A DNA stretch of 64,000 bases from Longimicrobiaceae bacterium (GCA_030146875.1 JASLAX010000007.1:14159-78158); one strand, 5' to 3'. Shown: positions 1-8,897, counted from the first letter of the stretch. Program-made: numbers and translations. Notes: generated by a model from the sequence alone, not told the origin.

Positions 1-147
1 GCCGTGCCCGAGGACCTGGGCTTCGACCCCGCGTACGCCGCCCTGGCCCACCACCGCCGCGCGGCGCTCCATCGCGCGCTCGGCCAGCCCGCCCGGGCCG
101 CCCTCGAGCAGGCGCGCTTCGCCGCCATCTGGCGGGGCTGCCGCTAG
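1..147 (+). CDS. C-terminal 48 residues of an unidentified protein (5' truncated by the window)
   Basis: An open frame enters from the left edge in frame 1 and stops at TAG 145-147. The 48 visible residues are Ala/Arg-rich and look helical (for example ALEQARFAAIWRGCR), like the last helix of a TPR or other helical-repeat protein. No domain or catalytic motif can be assigned from so short a tail. The frame is accepted because it is open from the edge, has the codon bias of its neighbours and is followed by a non-coding gap. Confidence 0.5.
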   Translation, partial: AVPEDLGFDPAYAALAHHRRAALHRALGQPARAALEQARFAAIWRGCR

Positions 148-751
148 CCGCCCTCGCCGGCGGAACCGCGTCGGACGGAGGAGGACGACTCCGCCGAGCG
201 CGACCTCCGCTCTCCCTCCACGGTCCCGGCCGAGCACGTCCGCCACATCCTCTCCTGTATCGCCTCTCCACGTCCTACCCGAGTACGTCCTCTCCCGCAT
301 CGCCCCCCGGCACGTCGTCCGCCGGCAAGCTCCTCCCAGCTTCCCCGGAGCAGCTCGTCCGAGTTGCCTCCGCGGGCGCGCGAGGACACCCCCCGAAGGC
401 CTCCCCCTCCTCCGCACCTCCCCCCGACACCTCCGCTTTCCCCCGCCGTTCCGCCACTCGGAGCCGGATCACGCGCAGGTCACGGCCAGGCGTCACCGCC
501 GCCTTACCGTTGCATCCGCGCGTCGGGGTTGGCCCGCGTGCCCGAGCACGAACCCGGTTCCGCGAGGAGCGCCCGTGCGTGCACGCCTGATGGCAGTGAC
601 GATCGGCAACACGTCCCGCAACCCCATCGACGTGGTGCTGCTCTCCCGCTGCAGCGCGAGCGGCTGGAGATCACCGGCGGGACCTCCGGCACCTGACCGC
701 TACTCGCCGAGAGCCACCTTGGCACTTCCCTTCCTCCAGGAGTCCGGGCCG
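148..751. other. intergenic stretch, no supported gene
   Basis: About 600 bases of pyrimidine-rich, low-complexity GC sequence with several short, mutually overlapping open frames on both strands. None has a ribosome binding site with a plausible protein. The frame running into the next gene from 575 lacks signal-peptide or domain logic before residue 60, so the ATG at 752 is preferred. No convincing promoter hexamers were found. Confidence 0.5.
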
Positions 752-1510
752 ATGCGCTTGATCGTCGCACTCTCCGCCGTGCTGCTCGTTCCCCCCTCCC
801 TCGCCGCGCAGGAGCTGACCGGGCGGTGGTCCAGCATGGTCACCCGCGGCGAGGAGACCCCGCTCTGGACCGACGTGAACCTGTGGCGCGGCGCCGACGG
901 CCGCTGGACGGGCACCGAGAGCTTCACGGACATGACCACCAACGCGTCCCTCTGCCGGGGGCGGCTGGAGTGGCGGAGCACCACGAACGGGAGCGAGACC
1001 TTCGCCGCCTCCGGCTGCGGGGGAGGCACCGTCACCGTGGGCGTGGTCGGGGGCCAGCTCCTCGTCTACCGGCGGGAGGTCACGTCGGGGCCCATCGGCT
1101 TCCGGCGCGGGACGCTCACCCACCGCGGGGCGCCCGAGCGCTCCGAGCCCGCGGCCGCGCGCCCGGCGGCCGTCCCCGGGAAGGCGAGCGTCCTCACCGT
1201 GGGCGGATCGGTCGGCGGGCGGCTGGGAGCCGGGAGCCCCACGCTGAGCGACGGGAGCTTCTACGGCGACCACGCGCTGGTCGTGCCCACCGCGCAGCGC
1301 ATTCGCATCACCATGCGCTCCAACGAGTTCGACACCGTCCTGGGCGCGAGCGTGGGCGCCGCCGCGATGGTCGTGGACGACGACGGGGCGGGCGGCACCG
1401 ACTCGCGCGTGGAGGTGGACGTGCCCGCCGGCGCCACGGTCCGCATTCGCGCCAACGCGCTGAGCCAGGGGATGCAGGGCGCCTACACCATCCAGGTCGA
1501 GCGCATCTGA
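752..1510 (+). CDS. secreted protein with C-terminal PPC-like beta domain
   Basis: A 252-residue exported protein. The start at 752 is chosen because it gives a clean signal peptide (MRLIVALSAVLLVPPSLAAQ) and an AGGAG about 9 nt upstream; the frame is open further up but makes no sense there. Residues about 22-130 form a beta-rich domain with Cys pairs. The last about 100 residues (from VGGSVGGRLGAGS to GAYTIQVERI) resemble the bacterial pre-peptidase C-terminal (PPC) fold: a polar beta-sandwich with a DDDGAGG turn, often found at the end of secreted proteins. No catalytic motif is present. The function is unknown; an envelope or extracellular role is inferred from export. A BNR-repeat lipoprotein gene follows 119 nt downstream on the same strand. 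Confidence 0.75.
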   Translation: MRLIVALSAVLLVPPSLAAQELTGRWSSMVTRGEETPLWTDVNLWRGADGRWTGTESFTDMTTNASLCRGRLEWRSTTNGSETFAASGCGGGTVTVGVVGGQLLVYRREVTSGPIGFRRGTLTHRGAPERSEPAAARPAAVPGKASVLTVGGSVGGRLGAGSPTLSDGSFYGDHALVVPTAQRIRITMRSNEFDTVLGASVGAAAMVVDDDGAGGTDSRVEVDVPAGATVRIRANALSQGMQGAYTIQVERI

Positions 1511-1629
1511 AGCGGACCCGCCGGATGGAGACGCGGGCGAGCGCGGGCGTCGTCTCCATCGTTCCCCGACCGTCGTCGTCCAAGGCCGCAACCGACCCGC
1601 TCCCACTTCCTCCACCAGATCGAGACACC

Positions 1630-3462
1630 ATGGTCCGTTCATCCGAGGTCCGCCGCGGCGCCCTGACGGGGGTGGCGTCCGGCCTGGCCCTGCTGGCCAC
1701 GCTCGCCGGGTGCGACCCCAAGACCACCGGCCCCGGCAACACCGGGGGCACCGGCACCGGGATCAACTTCGTGAAGTACACGGAAGCCATCCCCTGGCGG
1801 CACAGCGCCTTCGGCGAGTTCCAGCTCCTGGAGGCGCGGGCGGACGTGGTGATCGCCAACGGCAGCTTCATCTCCAAGGACGGCGGCCGCTCCTGGCGCA
1901 GGCTGAACCCTCAGCTCGGCGAGCTGTTCCAGGTCAGCTTCCTGGACGACCAGTCCGCCCTGATCCACGCGCACGGGGTGGGGTACGCGATCTACCGGTT
2001 CGACACGGACCTGGTGACGCCGATCAGCGCCCCCGGCTCCGGGATCCCCGCGTTCCGCTCCACCGACAACACCCTGTACCTGCTGGGCACCGACCGCGTG
2101 TACCGCTGGCGCGGCGGAGCGTGGACGCAGAAGCCCATCGGCACGACCTTCGACACCTTCCGCTTCGCCTTCGCGGCGGAGGAGGGTGCGGCGCCCACGA
2201 TGTACATCGTCACCAACTTCGACGTGATGGTGTCCGACGACGAGGGCGCGACGTGGCAGCGCCGCGCCGACCGGCCCCACCTGCTGAGCGCGCCGGTGCG
2301 GCTCGTCGCGCCGGCCGGCGGCGGGATGATCATCACGGCGGAGCACGAGCGGAACGCCCTGCTCACCATGGACGGCGGGCGCACCTTCACCCCCATCACC
2401 TACCCGGGCGACGAGAAGGGCGGGCACCTGCGCGTGGGCGACGACGGCGCGCTGTACCTGCGGCTGCACCGCTCGCGCGACGGCGGCGCGACCTGGGAGC
2501 GCTTCCTGGACCACGCGGCGTACGGGGTGGAGAACCACACGCGCGACGTGGCCCGCTACACCCGCGGGCGCTTCTACGTGAACCTGCGCCACCAGGGCTT
2601 CTTCCGGACCTCGGACCCGATGGGCCGGCTGGAGTACGCGGGCGGGTTCGAGGCCCCGGTCTACACCATCCCGCCGCCCCACCTGGGCGCGCTCAACGGG
2701 GCGCCGCTCGCCGGCGGCGACGCCCTGATCGGCCTCGCGAGATACGATGCCTCCACCCTCACGTGGATCTGGCACACGGAGGGCCTGCACGGGGAGGCGC
2801 AGATCAACCGCCTGCGGGACGGACGGCTGGCCGCGCAGAACGGGAGGGTCGTCCGCTTCTCCAGCGACGAGGGGCGCACCTGGGGGCCGCCGCGGGCCAT
2901 CTGGGCCGCTCCCCCCGCCACCTGGGAGATCTACCACATCCGGCAGGCGGGCCCCATCGTGCAGACGCAGGACGGAAAGCTGTACGCGAGCGGGTACTGG
3001 CAGCACTGCCCGTTCAGCGGGGGCGGCTGCAACCCGATGGGATCGCTGGCCGTCAGCGGCGACGGCGGGGTCACGTGGTCGCAGGCGGCCATCGTGGGCA
3101 ACCACGAGTCGCCGTTCAGCGTTTGGGCGCTCGCGGCATCGGGAAACGTGCTCTACACCTACGAGCGGCGCTCGCGCGACGGCGGCCGGACCTGGGAGCC
3201 CAGCCCCGCCAGGACGCCCCTCGGAGCCCTGTCCACCGGCGAGATCCTGTTCACCAACGACGCGTCGGACCGCCACATCCTGCGCCTGCTGGAGCGCGAC
3301 GGCACCACCACGCGCGTGCTGGGACCCATGACCGTCGAGGGGCAGGCCACGGACGGCAGGGGGATCGACTACGCGGGCGCGCTCTTCAGCATGGGCGCGG
3401 ACGACCGCGCGTACGTCTTCTGCGGCACGCACGTGTGCCGGACGGAGCTCCCGATCCGCTGA
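1630..3462 (+). CDS. BNR/sialidase-like beta-propeller lipoprotein
   Basis: A 610-residue lipoprotein: a basic N-terminus, a hydrophobic stretch and the lipobox LAGC about residues 25-28, followed by a Thr/Gly-rich linker. The body carries at least seven Asp-box (BNR) motifs of the form S/R-x-D-x-G-x-T/S-W: SKDGGRSW, SDDEGATW, TMDGGRTF, SRDGGATW, SSDEGRTW, SGDGGVTW and SRDGGRTW. This is the hallmark of six- to seven-bladed propellers of the sialidase/WD40-YVTN-BNR type. No sialidase Arg triad or FRIP motif is obvious, so glycosidase activity is not claimed. A surface-exposed binding or scaffold propeller is more likely. The start at 1630 is set by the lipoprotein signal. A hairpin terminator follows the stop. 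Confidence 0.85.
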   Translation: MVRSSEVRRGALTGVASGLALLATLAGCDPKTTGPGNTGGTGTGINFVKYTEAIPWRHSAFGEFQLLEARADVVIANGSFISKDGGRSWRRLNPQLGELFQVSFLDDQSALIHAHGVGYAIYRFDTDLVTPISAPGSGIPAFRSTDNTLYLLGTDRVYRWRGGAWTQKPIGTTFDTFRFAFAAEEGAAPTMYIVTNFDVMVSDDEGATWQRRADRPHLLSAPVRLVAPAGGGMIITAEHERNALLTMDGGRTFTPITYPGDEKGGHLRVGDDGALYLRLHRSRDGGATWERFLDHAAYGVENHTRDVARYTRGRFYVNLRHQGFFRTSDPMGRLEYAGGFEAPVYTIPPPHLGALNGAPLAGGDALIGLARYDASTLTWIWHTEGLHGEAQINRLRDGRLAAQNGRVVRFSSDEGRTWGPPRAIWAAPPATWEIYHIRQAGPIVQTQDGKLYASGYWQHCPFSGGGCNPMGSLAVSGDGGVTWSQAAIVGNHESPFSVWALAASGNVLYTYERRSRDGGRTWEPSPARTPLGALSTGEILFTNDASDRHILRLLERDGTTTRVLGPMTVEGQATDGRGIDYAGALFSMGADDRAYVFCGTHVCRTELPIR

Positions 3463-3470
3463 GGGACCAC

Positions 3471-3494
3471 GGCGGGCGGCGTTCTCCGCCCGCC
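3471..3494. terminator. hairpin between convergent genes
   Basis: A 9-bp perfect stem GGCGGGCGG / CCGCCCGCC with a 6-nt loop, 8 nt after the BNR lipoprotein stop and before the end of the opposing response-regulator gene. There is no T-run on either side, so it would be a weak or bidirectional terminator. Confidence 0.45.
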
Positions 3495-3547
3495 CCGCGG
3501 AGCGCGCTCGACGACGCGCTCGCAGCGGGGCCACCCACGGGTGGGCG

Positions 3548-3931
3548 TCAGGCCGGCGTGCCTCCGCTCCCGTCCCCCAGCACCCGGTGCACCAGGGCGG
3601 GAAGGTCGCGGATGGAGAAGGGCTTCTGCAGGAAGGTGGTGGCGCCGGCGCTCCTCCAGTCCACGTCCTGCTCGTCCGCGGAGCTGAACAGCACGATGGG
3701 CAGGCCGCGGAGCGAGGGCTCCATGCGCAGGGCGCGGCAGGCGTCGCGGCCGTCCAGCCCCGGCATCATCACGTCGATCAGCGCCACCTCGGGCCGCTGC
3801 TCGCGGGCCACGGAGAGCGCCTCGGGGCCGTCGTGCGCACGCAGCACCTCGAACCCCGCGTGGGCCAGGATGCTGGCCATCAGCTCGGTGATGGCCGGCT
3901 CGTCGTCCGCAACCAGCACGCGCCTTCGCAT
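3548..3931 (-). CDS. single-domain response regulator (REC only)
   Basis: A 127-residue stand-alone receiver domain of the CheY type. It shows the acidic pair VADDEP near the N-terminus, the phospho-acceptor Asp in ALIDVMMPGLDG, the switch Ser in LFSSAD and the conserved Lys in FLQKPF. No output domain follows, so it must act by protein contact or as a phosphorelay intermediate. Its ATG overlaps the stop of the upstream KaiC-like gene by one base (TGATG), which suggests translational coupling. It is the last gene of a kinase/KaiC/regulator operon and is the probable phosphotransfer target of that kinase. Confidence 0.93.
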   Translation of the reverse strand: MRRRVLVADDEPAITELMASILAHAGFEVLRAHDGPEALSVAREQRPEVALIDVMMPGLDGRDACRALRMEPSLRGLPIVLFSSADEQDVDWRSAGATTFLQKPFSIRDLPALVHRVLGDGSGGTPA

Positions 3932-5400
3932 CAGCGTCCCAGGATCCCACGTCCGCCGGCGAAGCCGGTGAGCAGCGCGTCGCCGCGCTTGAAGGGCTTG
4001 CCCACCCGCAGCCCCTTGGCCGTGATCTGGAACTCGCGCAGCGAGTGGTCGTGGTGGCGCGCGCGGATCTTCAGCACGCCGATCAGGCGGTGCATGTCCG
4101 CGCCGTCCTCCACGTAGCGGGTGTGCAGCACGTTGTCCATCAGCGCCGACAGCTCCGCCATGGGCAGGTCGAAGTTCACCCCGGCGATGCGCGGCATGTC
4201 CTGCATCATGAAGGTGGCGACGTTGCCGTCGCGCAGGCGGTTGGCCAGCGCCCCCAGGAAGTACACCTCGCGCTCGCGAGGGATGATGGCCTGGCGCACG
4301 TCCTCGATGGCGTCGATCACCAGGCGGCGGATGCCGGCCTCCCGAACGAACTCCAGCAGCCAGTCGGCGAACTCGTCCGCCATCAGCTCGGCCGGGGCGC
4401 GCCAGTGCAGGTGGAGCAGGCCGTCCTCGATCCCCTTCCGCACCGGCAGGCCCACGGCGTCGGCCTTCTGGAGCAGGACCTCGGGCTTCTCGTGGAAGCC
4501 CAGGAGCAGCGCCGGCTCCCCCGCCTGCGCGGAGGCCGCCAGGAACGACAGGCCCAGCAGCGTCTTCCCGGAGCCCGGAGTGCCCACCAGGAGCGTGACG
4601 GAGTCGCGGGCCACCCCGCCCCCGATCAGGTCGTGCATGTCCTCCACCGCGAACGCCAGCAGGTCCTCCTCCGCCGCCAGCGGAGGATCGGAGTCGATGT
4701 GGCTCAGCTCGCCGGCGACGAGGGACTCCAGGCGGGGGAAGACGCGGATCCCGTTCGCGCCGATCTCGAACGAGTGCCAGCCGCCCACGTGCGCCACCCC
4801 GCGGAGCTTCTCCACGCCGATCGTCCGCAGGGAGCGCAGCCCCACGCGACGGACGGAGAGGCGCACGACGCCGTCGGCGATGGTGAAGGTGGGGTCGGAC
4901 GACATGCTGCCCTCGGGGTGCACCAGCATGAGGGTGGAGGCGCCGGTCAGGGTGGCCTCGGCCTCCATCTCGTGCATGAAGCGCTGGTACTCCAGCCGAG
5001 ACGCGGCGATCGCCTTGAGGGCGTGGACGCCGTCCACCACCATCAGCGTGGGGGCGTGCTCGCGCAGCAGCCGGCTGATCTCCTCGCGCACCCCGGCCAG
5101 GCCGCCGCGCGCCAGGGCGGGGTAGAGGGAGGCGTAGTAGAACGATCCCGGCACGGTGGAGGGGTCGAAGAAGCGGAACGAGCGGGCCTGCGCGATCAGC
5201 GTCTGGTGGGTCTCCACCAGCGCGGTCAGGTACAGCACCTTGCCGCCGCGCCGGATCCACTCGGCGCCCAGCTGGTGGGCCAGCACGCTCTTGCCGGCGC
5301 CGGGGCGGCCCACCACCACGTGCAGGCCGCCGCGGGGAAGCCCGCCGTTCAGCAGGCGGTCCAAGCCCGCGATGCCGGTGGGGATCTGCTCCACTCCCAT
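3931..5400 (-). CDS. double-domain KaiC/RAD55-family ATPase
   Basis: A 489-residue tandem RecA-fold ATPase of the KaiC type (cyanobacterial KaiC is about 519). The CI Walker A is GRPGAGKS (residues 31-38) and the CII Walker A is GTPGSGKT (273-280). Walker B candidates are LMVVDGV and LVIDAIED. The C-terminus keeps the KaiC-like block LKIRARHHDHSLREFQI. The paired catalytic Glu of KaiC appear altered: CI reads TALVET and CII reads GFHEKPE, so one Glu per domain seems to remain. The start ATG at 5400 follows a strong GGAGGAGGGAGG; a GTG 18 nt upstream is less likely. It lies between a histidine kinase and a REC protein on the same strand, which argues for a signalling role rather than DNA repair. 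No kaiA or kaiB is present. Confidence 0.9.
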   Translation of the reverse strand: MGVEQIPTGIAGLDRLLNGGLPRGGLHVVVGRPGAGKSVLAHQLGAEWIRRGGKVLYLTALVETHQTLIAQARSFRFFDPSTVPGSFYYASLYPALARGGLAGVREEISRLLREHAPTLMVVDGVHALKAIAASRLEYQRFMHEMEAEATLTGASTLMLVHPEGSMSSDPTFTIADGVVRLSVRRVGLRSLRTIGVEKLRGVAHVGGWHSFEIGANGIRVFPRLESLVAGELSHIDSDPPLAAEEDLLAFAVEDMHDLIGGGVARDSVTLLVGTPGSGKTLLGLSFLAASAQAGEPALLLGFHEKPEVLLQKADAVGLPVRKGIEDGLLHLHWRAPAELMADEFADWLLEFVREAGIRRLVIDAIEDVRQAIIPREREVYFLGALANRLRDGNVATFMMQDMPRIAGVNFDLPMAELSALMDNVLHTRYVEDGADMHRLIGVLKIRARHHDHSLREFQITAKGLRVGKPFKRGDALLTGFAGGRGILGR

Positions 5401-5435
5401 CCTCCCTCCTCCTCCCACCCCGCTCCCGCGCGGGC

Positions 5436-7262
5436 TCAGGGCGCCCCGCAGTCCGCGGGCAGGTCCACGGTGAACGTGCTGCCGCGGCCGGGCGCGCTGT
5501 CCACGCGCACGTCGCCGCCCAGGAGCCGGGCCAGCCGCCGGGCGATCGCCAGCCCCAGCCCGGTGCCTCCGGGCGTCTCCGCGCCCGTCTCCTCCACCCG
5601 GTGGAACGGCTCCCAGATCCGCTCCAGGTGGTCCGCGGGGATCCCCCGCCCGGTGTCCCGCACCTCCAGCACGACCCGCCCCCGCTCCTGGCGGGCCTCC
5701 AGCGCCACCTCGCCGCGGTCCGTGAACTTCACCGCGTTGGCGAGCAGGTTGAAGAGCACCTGGCGCAGGCGGGCGGGATCGGTGCGGATGGACGCCATCC
5801 CCTCCGGCATCCGCACGGAGAGCGCCAGGCCCCTCGCGGCGGCGAGCGGCTCGATCAGCGCCGCGGTCTCGCCCGCCACCTCCGCCAGGTCCACCGTGGC
5901 CGGCGCCACCGTCTCGCGCAGCGCGTCGATGCGGGAGAAGGTGAGGACCTGCTCCACGAGCTGCAGCAGGTGCTGCGACGCGGTGCGGATGTGCTCCACG
6001 TGGGAGCGGGCGGAGTCCGGCACCCCCTCGGGCACGCCCAGCAGGAGCAGGTCCGCGAAGCCGAGCGTGACGCTGAGCGGCGTGCGCAGCTCGTGCGACA
6101 TGCTGGCCAGGAACTCGGACTTGGCCTCGCTGGCCTGCTGCGCGGCCGTGTAGAGGCGGGCGTTGTCGATCGCCAGCGCGGCGCGGCCGGCCAGCTCCTG
6201 CGCCAGCGGAAGGCTCTCGGGGGTGAAGCCGCGGCCCTCCTCGCTCCAGCCCAGCGAGATGGCGCCCAGCACCCGGCCCCTCGCCACGAGCGGGACCACG
6301 ATCAGCGATCGCGGCGCCAGGTCCCGCCCCCCGCCGTCCGGCAGCCCCGCCTCCGCCGCCACCTCGGGGATCACCTCGGGCCCGCCGGTGCGCAGCACGC
6401 GCGCCACGGGGCGCTCGGGCGAGTCGGGGTCGAAGGGCCGGGACCGGAGGAGCGCGTGGAGGCGCCTCTCCTTCTCGGGGTCCACGTGGGACGCGCCCAG
6501 CCGCCGCACCTGCCCCTCCTCGGCCACGCCGTAGACGACGCAGGAGTCGGCCACCCGCGGCACGGCCAGCCGGGCGACGTTCGCCAGGGTGGTCTCGTGG
6601 TCCAGCGACTCGGCCAGCACCTGGCCGGCCTCGGCCAGGAAGGCGGCGCGGCGCTGGGCGGCCTCGGCGTGGGCGCGGTGCGCCTGCTCCTCGATCAGCC
6701 GCAGCGCCGCCTCCTCCGCGCGCCGCCGCTGGGTGACGTCGCGGATCAGCCAGCGGTGGCCCAGGCGCGCGCCGTGCCCGTCCTCGCCCGACACCACGGT
6801 GACGGCGGCGTGCACGTCGCCGTCTTGCAGGCGGATCTCCCAGTCCTCCACCCGCTCGCCGCGGGAGAGGCGCAGGAGCTGGCGCTGGAACGCCTTCCGC
6901 TCCCCCGCCTCCACGAACGCCGACAGCGAGCGCCCCACCAGCCGCGCCTCGGGCACGCGGAAGAGCGCGGCGGCGGCGCGGTTGGCCTGCTGCACGGCGC
7001 CCATGCGGTCGGTGACCAGGTAGGCGTCGGGCGCCAGGTCGAAGAGCTCCTCGTAGCGCTGCTGCTCCGCGTCCAGCATCTGCTGCGACGACGCCAGGAT
7101 CTCGTCCTTCATCCGCAGGTCCTGCAGCACGCGCTGCACCTCGCCCAGCGCGTCGTCGAGCAGCGACTCCATCTCCGCTCGCGCTTCCTGCGCTCGCTTC
7201 CGCAGCGCTTCGATCCGCCTCTGCGCGCTCTCCAGCTCCTGCGGCGTGAGGTGATACTCCAT
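5436..7262 (-). CDS. PAS-GAF sensor histidine kinase
   Basis: A 608-residue soluble sensor kinase. It begins with a coiled coil (about 1-60), then a PAS domain (about 70-190), a second coiled coil, a GAF domain (about 225-370), HisKA with the H-box SMSHELRTPLSV (phospho-acceptor His390) and a HATPase_c domain with N-box NLLANAVKFT, G1 DTGRGIP and G2 GTGLGLAI. There are no membrane segments, so the signal is cytoplasmic (ligand or redox bound by PAS/GAF). The start MEYHLTPQEL at 7262 is preferred to an in-frame codon 111 nt upstream, since the intervening residues look non-coding. It is the first gene of an operon with the KaiC-like ATPase (35-nt gap) and the REC protein. Confidence 0.92.
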   Translation of the reverse strand: MEYHLTPQELESAQRRIEALRKRAQEARAEMESLLDDALGEVQRVLQDLRMKDEILASSQQMLDAEQQRYEELFDLAPDAYLVTDRMGAVQQANRAAAALFRVPEARLVGRSLSAFVEAGERKAFQRQLLRLSRGERVEDWEIRLQDGDVHAAVTVVSGEDGHGARLGHRWLIRDVTQRRRAEEAALRLIEEQAHRAHAEAAQRRAAFLAEAGQVLAESLDHETTLANVARLAVPRVADSCVVYGVAEEGQVRRLGASHVDPEKERRLHALLRSRPFDPDSPERPVARVLRTGGPEVIPEVAAEAGLPDGGGRDLAPRSLIVVPLVARGRVLGAISLGWSEEGRGFTPESLPLAQELAGRAALAIDNARLYTAAQQASEAKSEFLASMSHELRTPLSVTLGFADLLLLGVPEGVPDSARSHVEHIRTASQHLLQLVEQVLTFSRIDALRETVAPATVDLAEVAGETAALIEPLAAARGLALSVRMPEGMASIRTDPARLRQVLFNLLANAVKFTDRGEVALEARQERGRVVLEVRDTGRGIPADHLERIWEPFHRVEETGAETPGGTGLGLAIARRLARLLGGDVRVDSAPGRGSTFTVDLPADCGAP

Positions 7263-7674
7263 CGGTCGGCTGGCTTCCGGGTGGATGGGGCGCGCCGGGA
7301 CCCCGGCGCTCGTCCCCGCGGAGGGGGAAACGTCAAATGTAGCCGCGCGTGGCTCTATCCGAAATATGTTCAACGACTTACATGTGCGGCGGGTGGCGTC
7401 CGCCGTCCCCTCGCCACCGGGGAAGGTGGGCCGGGTCGCCTCCCTCGCCCGCTCCCGTCCCGTGCGTCCGCGGCGGGCAGGCCGGCGGTGATGCAGGAGG
7501 GAAGCCAGGGCGGTGCTACCGGGCCCCGTCCGGCCCGCCGTCGCCCGCGGCCCGTCGACGCGGACGCGGAGGATGGGGGATCAGGGGGGATCGGGAGCGC
7601 CGAGAGGCGGAGGTGCGAAGGGGAGCGCGGAGGAGAACGGCAGGAGGTCGGCCGGAGATCGGCCTCCGACCCGT
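7263..7674. other. intergenic stretch upstream of the sensor kinase
   Basis: No supported gene. A locally AT-rich patch at about 7331-7384 stands out against the GC-rich surroundings and holds the candidate minus-strand promoter listed separately. The rest is low-complexity GC sequence. Confidence 0.45.
7336..7363 (-). promoter_or_regulatory. candidate promoter of the kinase/KaiC/regulator operon
   Basis: Read on the minus strand: TTCGGA, 16 nt, TACATT. The -10 box is about 75 nt before the kinase start, and TACATT recurs as a -10 elsewhere in the window. The -35 match is weak (3/6). The AT-rich context supports it. Confidence 0.3.
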
Positions 7675-7885
7675 CTACTTCAGCGAGTAGAGGTAGGCGG
7701 CGATGTCGCGGGCGTCCTGCAGGACGAGCGGGATGGCGACGGGGCCGCGCCTGGTGTCCACGCCCGGGTCGGCGGGCTGCCACAGGCCGCGGATCAGCCG
7801 CACGTCGCCGCCGCCGGGCGTGATGACCAGGAACGCGTCGTGGCCAGGGTCGTAGCGCACCGACTCGGGAAAGCCCAGCGGACGT
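7675..7885 (-). pseudogene. remnant: SMP-30-like N-terminal motif joined to a cytochrome-c-like tail
   Basis: The frame ending at TAG 7675 reads GFPESVRYDPGHDAFLVI, matching the ExESVRYDP(x)DxFFV motif near the start of SMP-30/gluconolactonase-type secreted propellers. Only about 40 residues later it ends ARDIAAYLYSLK, typical of the C-terminal helix of small c-type cytochromes. In a neighbouring frame just upstream the residues PADHVRW precede it, as they would in an intact SMP-30 protein. No start with a ribosome site, no CxxCH and no propeller body remain. The simplest reading is a deletion chimera with an additional frameshift. It could instead be a chance short gene. Confidence 0.4.
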
Positions 7886-8062
7886 GGTCCGCGGGCCGGA
7901 CGGCGAGACGCATGCCGGGCCGCGCGGACGCGTGCCGCCGGGGCGCGGGTCGGTTCCCCCGGTCCGGCACGTGCAGGGCGGGAGGGCAAGGATCGGCTCG
8001 GCGGGGCGGAGGGGCCGCCCCGGGGGCCAACCGAGAACCCGGCATGGGGAAGGGGAGGGGAG

Positions 8063-8662
8063 ATGAGCAACGTTCGACTGGCCATCGTCTACTACAGCAC
8101 GTACGGCACGAACCACCAGATGGCCGAGACCGCCGCCGAGGCCGCGCGGGGCGCCGGGGCGGAGGTGCGCCTGCTGAAGGTGCGCGAGACCGCGCCGCAG
8201 GGCGTGGTGAACGGGCAGGACGCCTGGCGCGCCCAGGCGGAGAAGACCGCCCAGGTGCCCGAGGCGGGGCTGGACGACATGGAGTGGGCGAACGCCTACC
8301 TGTTCAGCGCGCCCACCCGCTTCGGCGTGTCCGCCAGCCAGATGCGTGCGTTCATCGACCAGCTAGGCCCGCTGTGGGCGCAGGGGAAGCTGGCGAACAA
8401 GGCAGCCAGCGCCATGACCAGCGCGCAGAACGCGCACGGCGGGCAGGAGTCCACGCTGATCGGCCTCTACACCACCTTCATGCACTGGGGCTGCATCCTG
8501 GTGCCGCCGGGCTACACCGACCCCGTCCTCTTCCAATCGGGCGGAAACCCGTACGGCGCCAGCGTCACCGCCAACGGCGAGCCGATGCCGGACCCCGTCA
8601 AGTCCGCCATCCAGTACCAGGCGCGCCGGCTGGTGGAGATCGCGGGCAAGCTGGCGAGCTGA
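8063..8662 (+). CDS. wrbA: NAD(P)H:quinone oxidoreductase, WrbA family
   Basis: A 199-residue flavodoxin-like FMN enzyme that reduces quinones by two electrons and protects against oxidative stress. The phosphate-binding loop YYSTYGTN lies at residues about 10-17. The family blocks SAPTRFG and the long segment from QMRAFIDQLGPLW through TTFMHWG are intact, and the length is typical of WrbA. An aggggagggg Shine-Dalgarno sequence lies just before ATG 8063. It appears monocistronic; no partner gene is adjacent. Confidence 0.95.
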   Translation: MSNVRLAIVYYSTYGTNHQMAETAAEAARGAGAEVRLLKVRETAPQGVVNGQDAWRAQAEKTAQVPEAGLDDMEWANAYLFSAPTRFGVSASQMRAFIDQLGPLWAQGKLANKAASAMTSAQNAHGGQESTLIGLYTTFMHWGCILVPPGYTDPVLFQSGGNPYGASVTANGEPMPDPVKSAIQYQARRLVEIAGKLAS

Positions 8663-8807
8663 AGGGGCGGACTTCGGACGATCGCGGGCGGGGTCGGGGG
8701 AGATCCCTCCGGCCCCGCTCCCGTTGCACGAAGGCCCCGCGTCCCCCGCCGTCGTCGGCTGAGCATCCGTTTCCGCCGAGGGACTTCGCGCGCGGCAGGC
8801 GACGATC

Positions 8808-8897
8808 GTGAAAGACGCGGAGGAGAAACGGAGAGCCGCGGAGGAGCGCCGGGAGTTTCTCCGCGTCTCCGCGTTCTCGGCGTCTCCGCGTGAAAAA
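8808..8897. repeat. CGCGGAG-type dispersed intergenic inverted repeat, copy 1
   Basis: The left part is built of CGCGGAG and CGGAGA units, the right part of their complements (TCTCCGCG three times), ending GCGTGAAAA. Together they can fold into a long imperfect cruciform. A second copy of the same design lies at 13801-13898, also between genes. It has no coding potential of its own. Confidence 0.65.

Noticed and set aside
575..751. An upstream extension of the PPC-like secreted protein
   Set aside because: It would bury the signal peptide at residue 60, and the ATG at 752 has a ribosome site.
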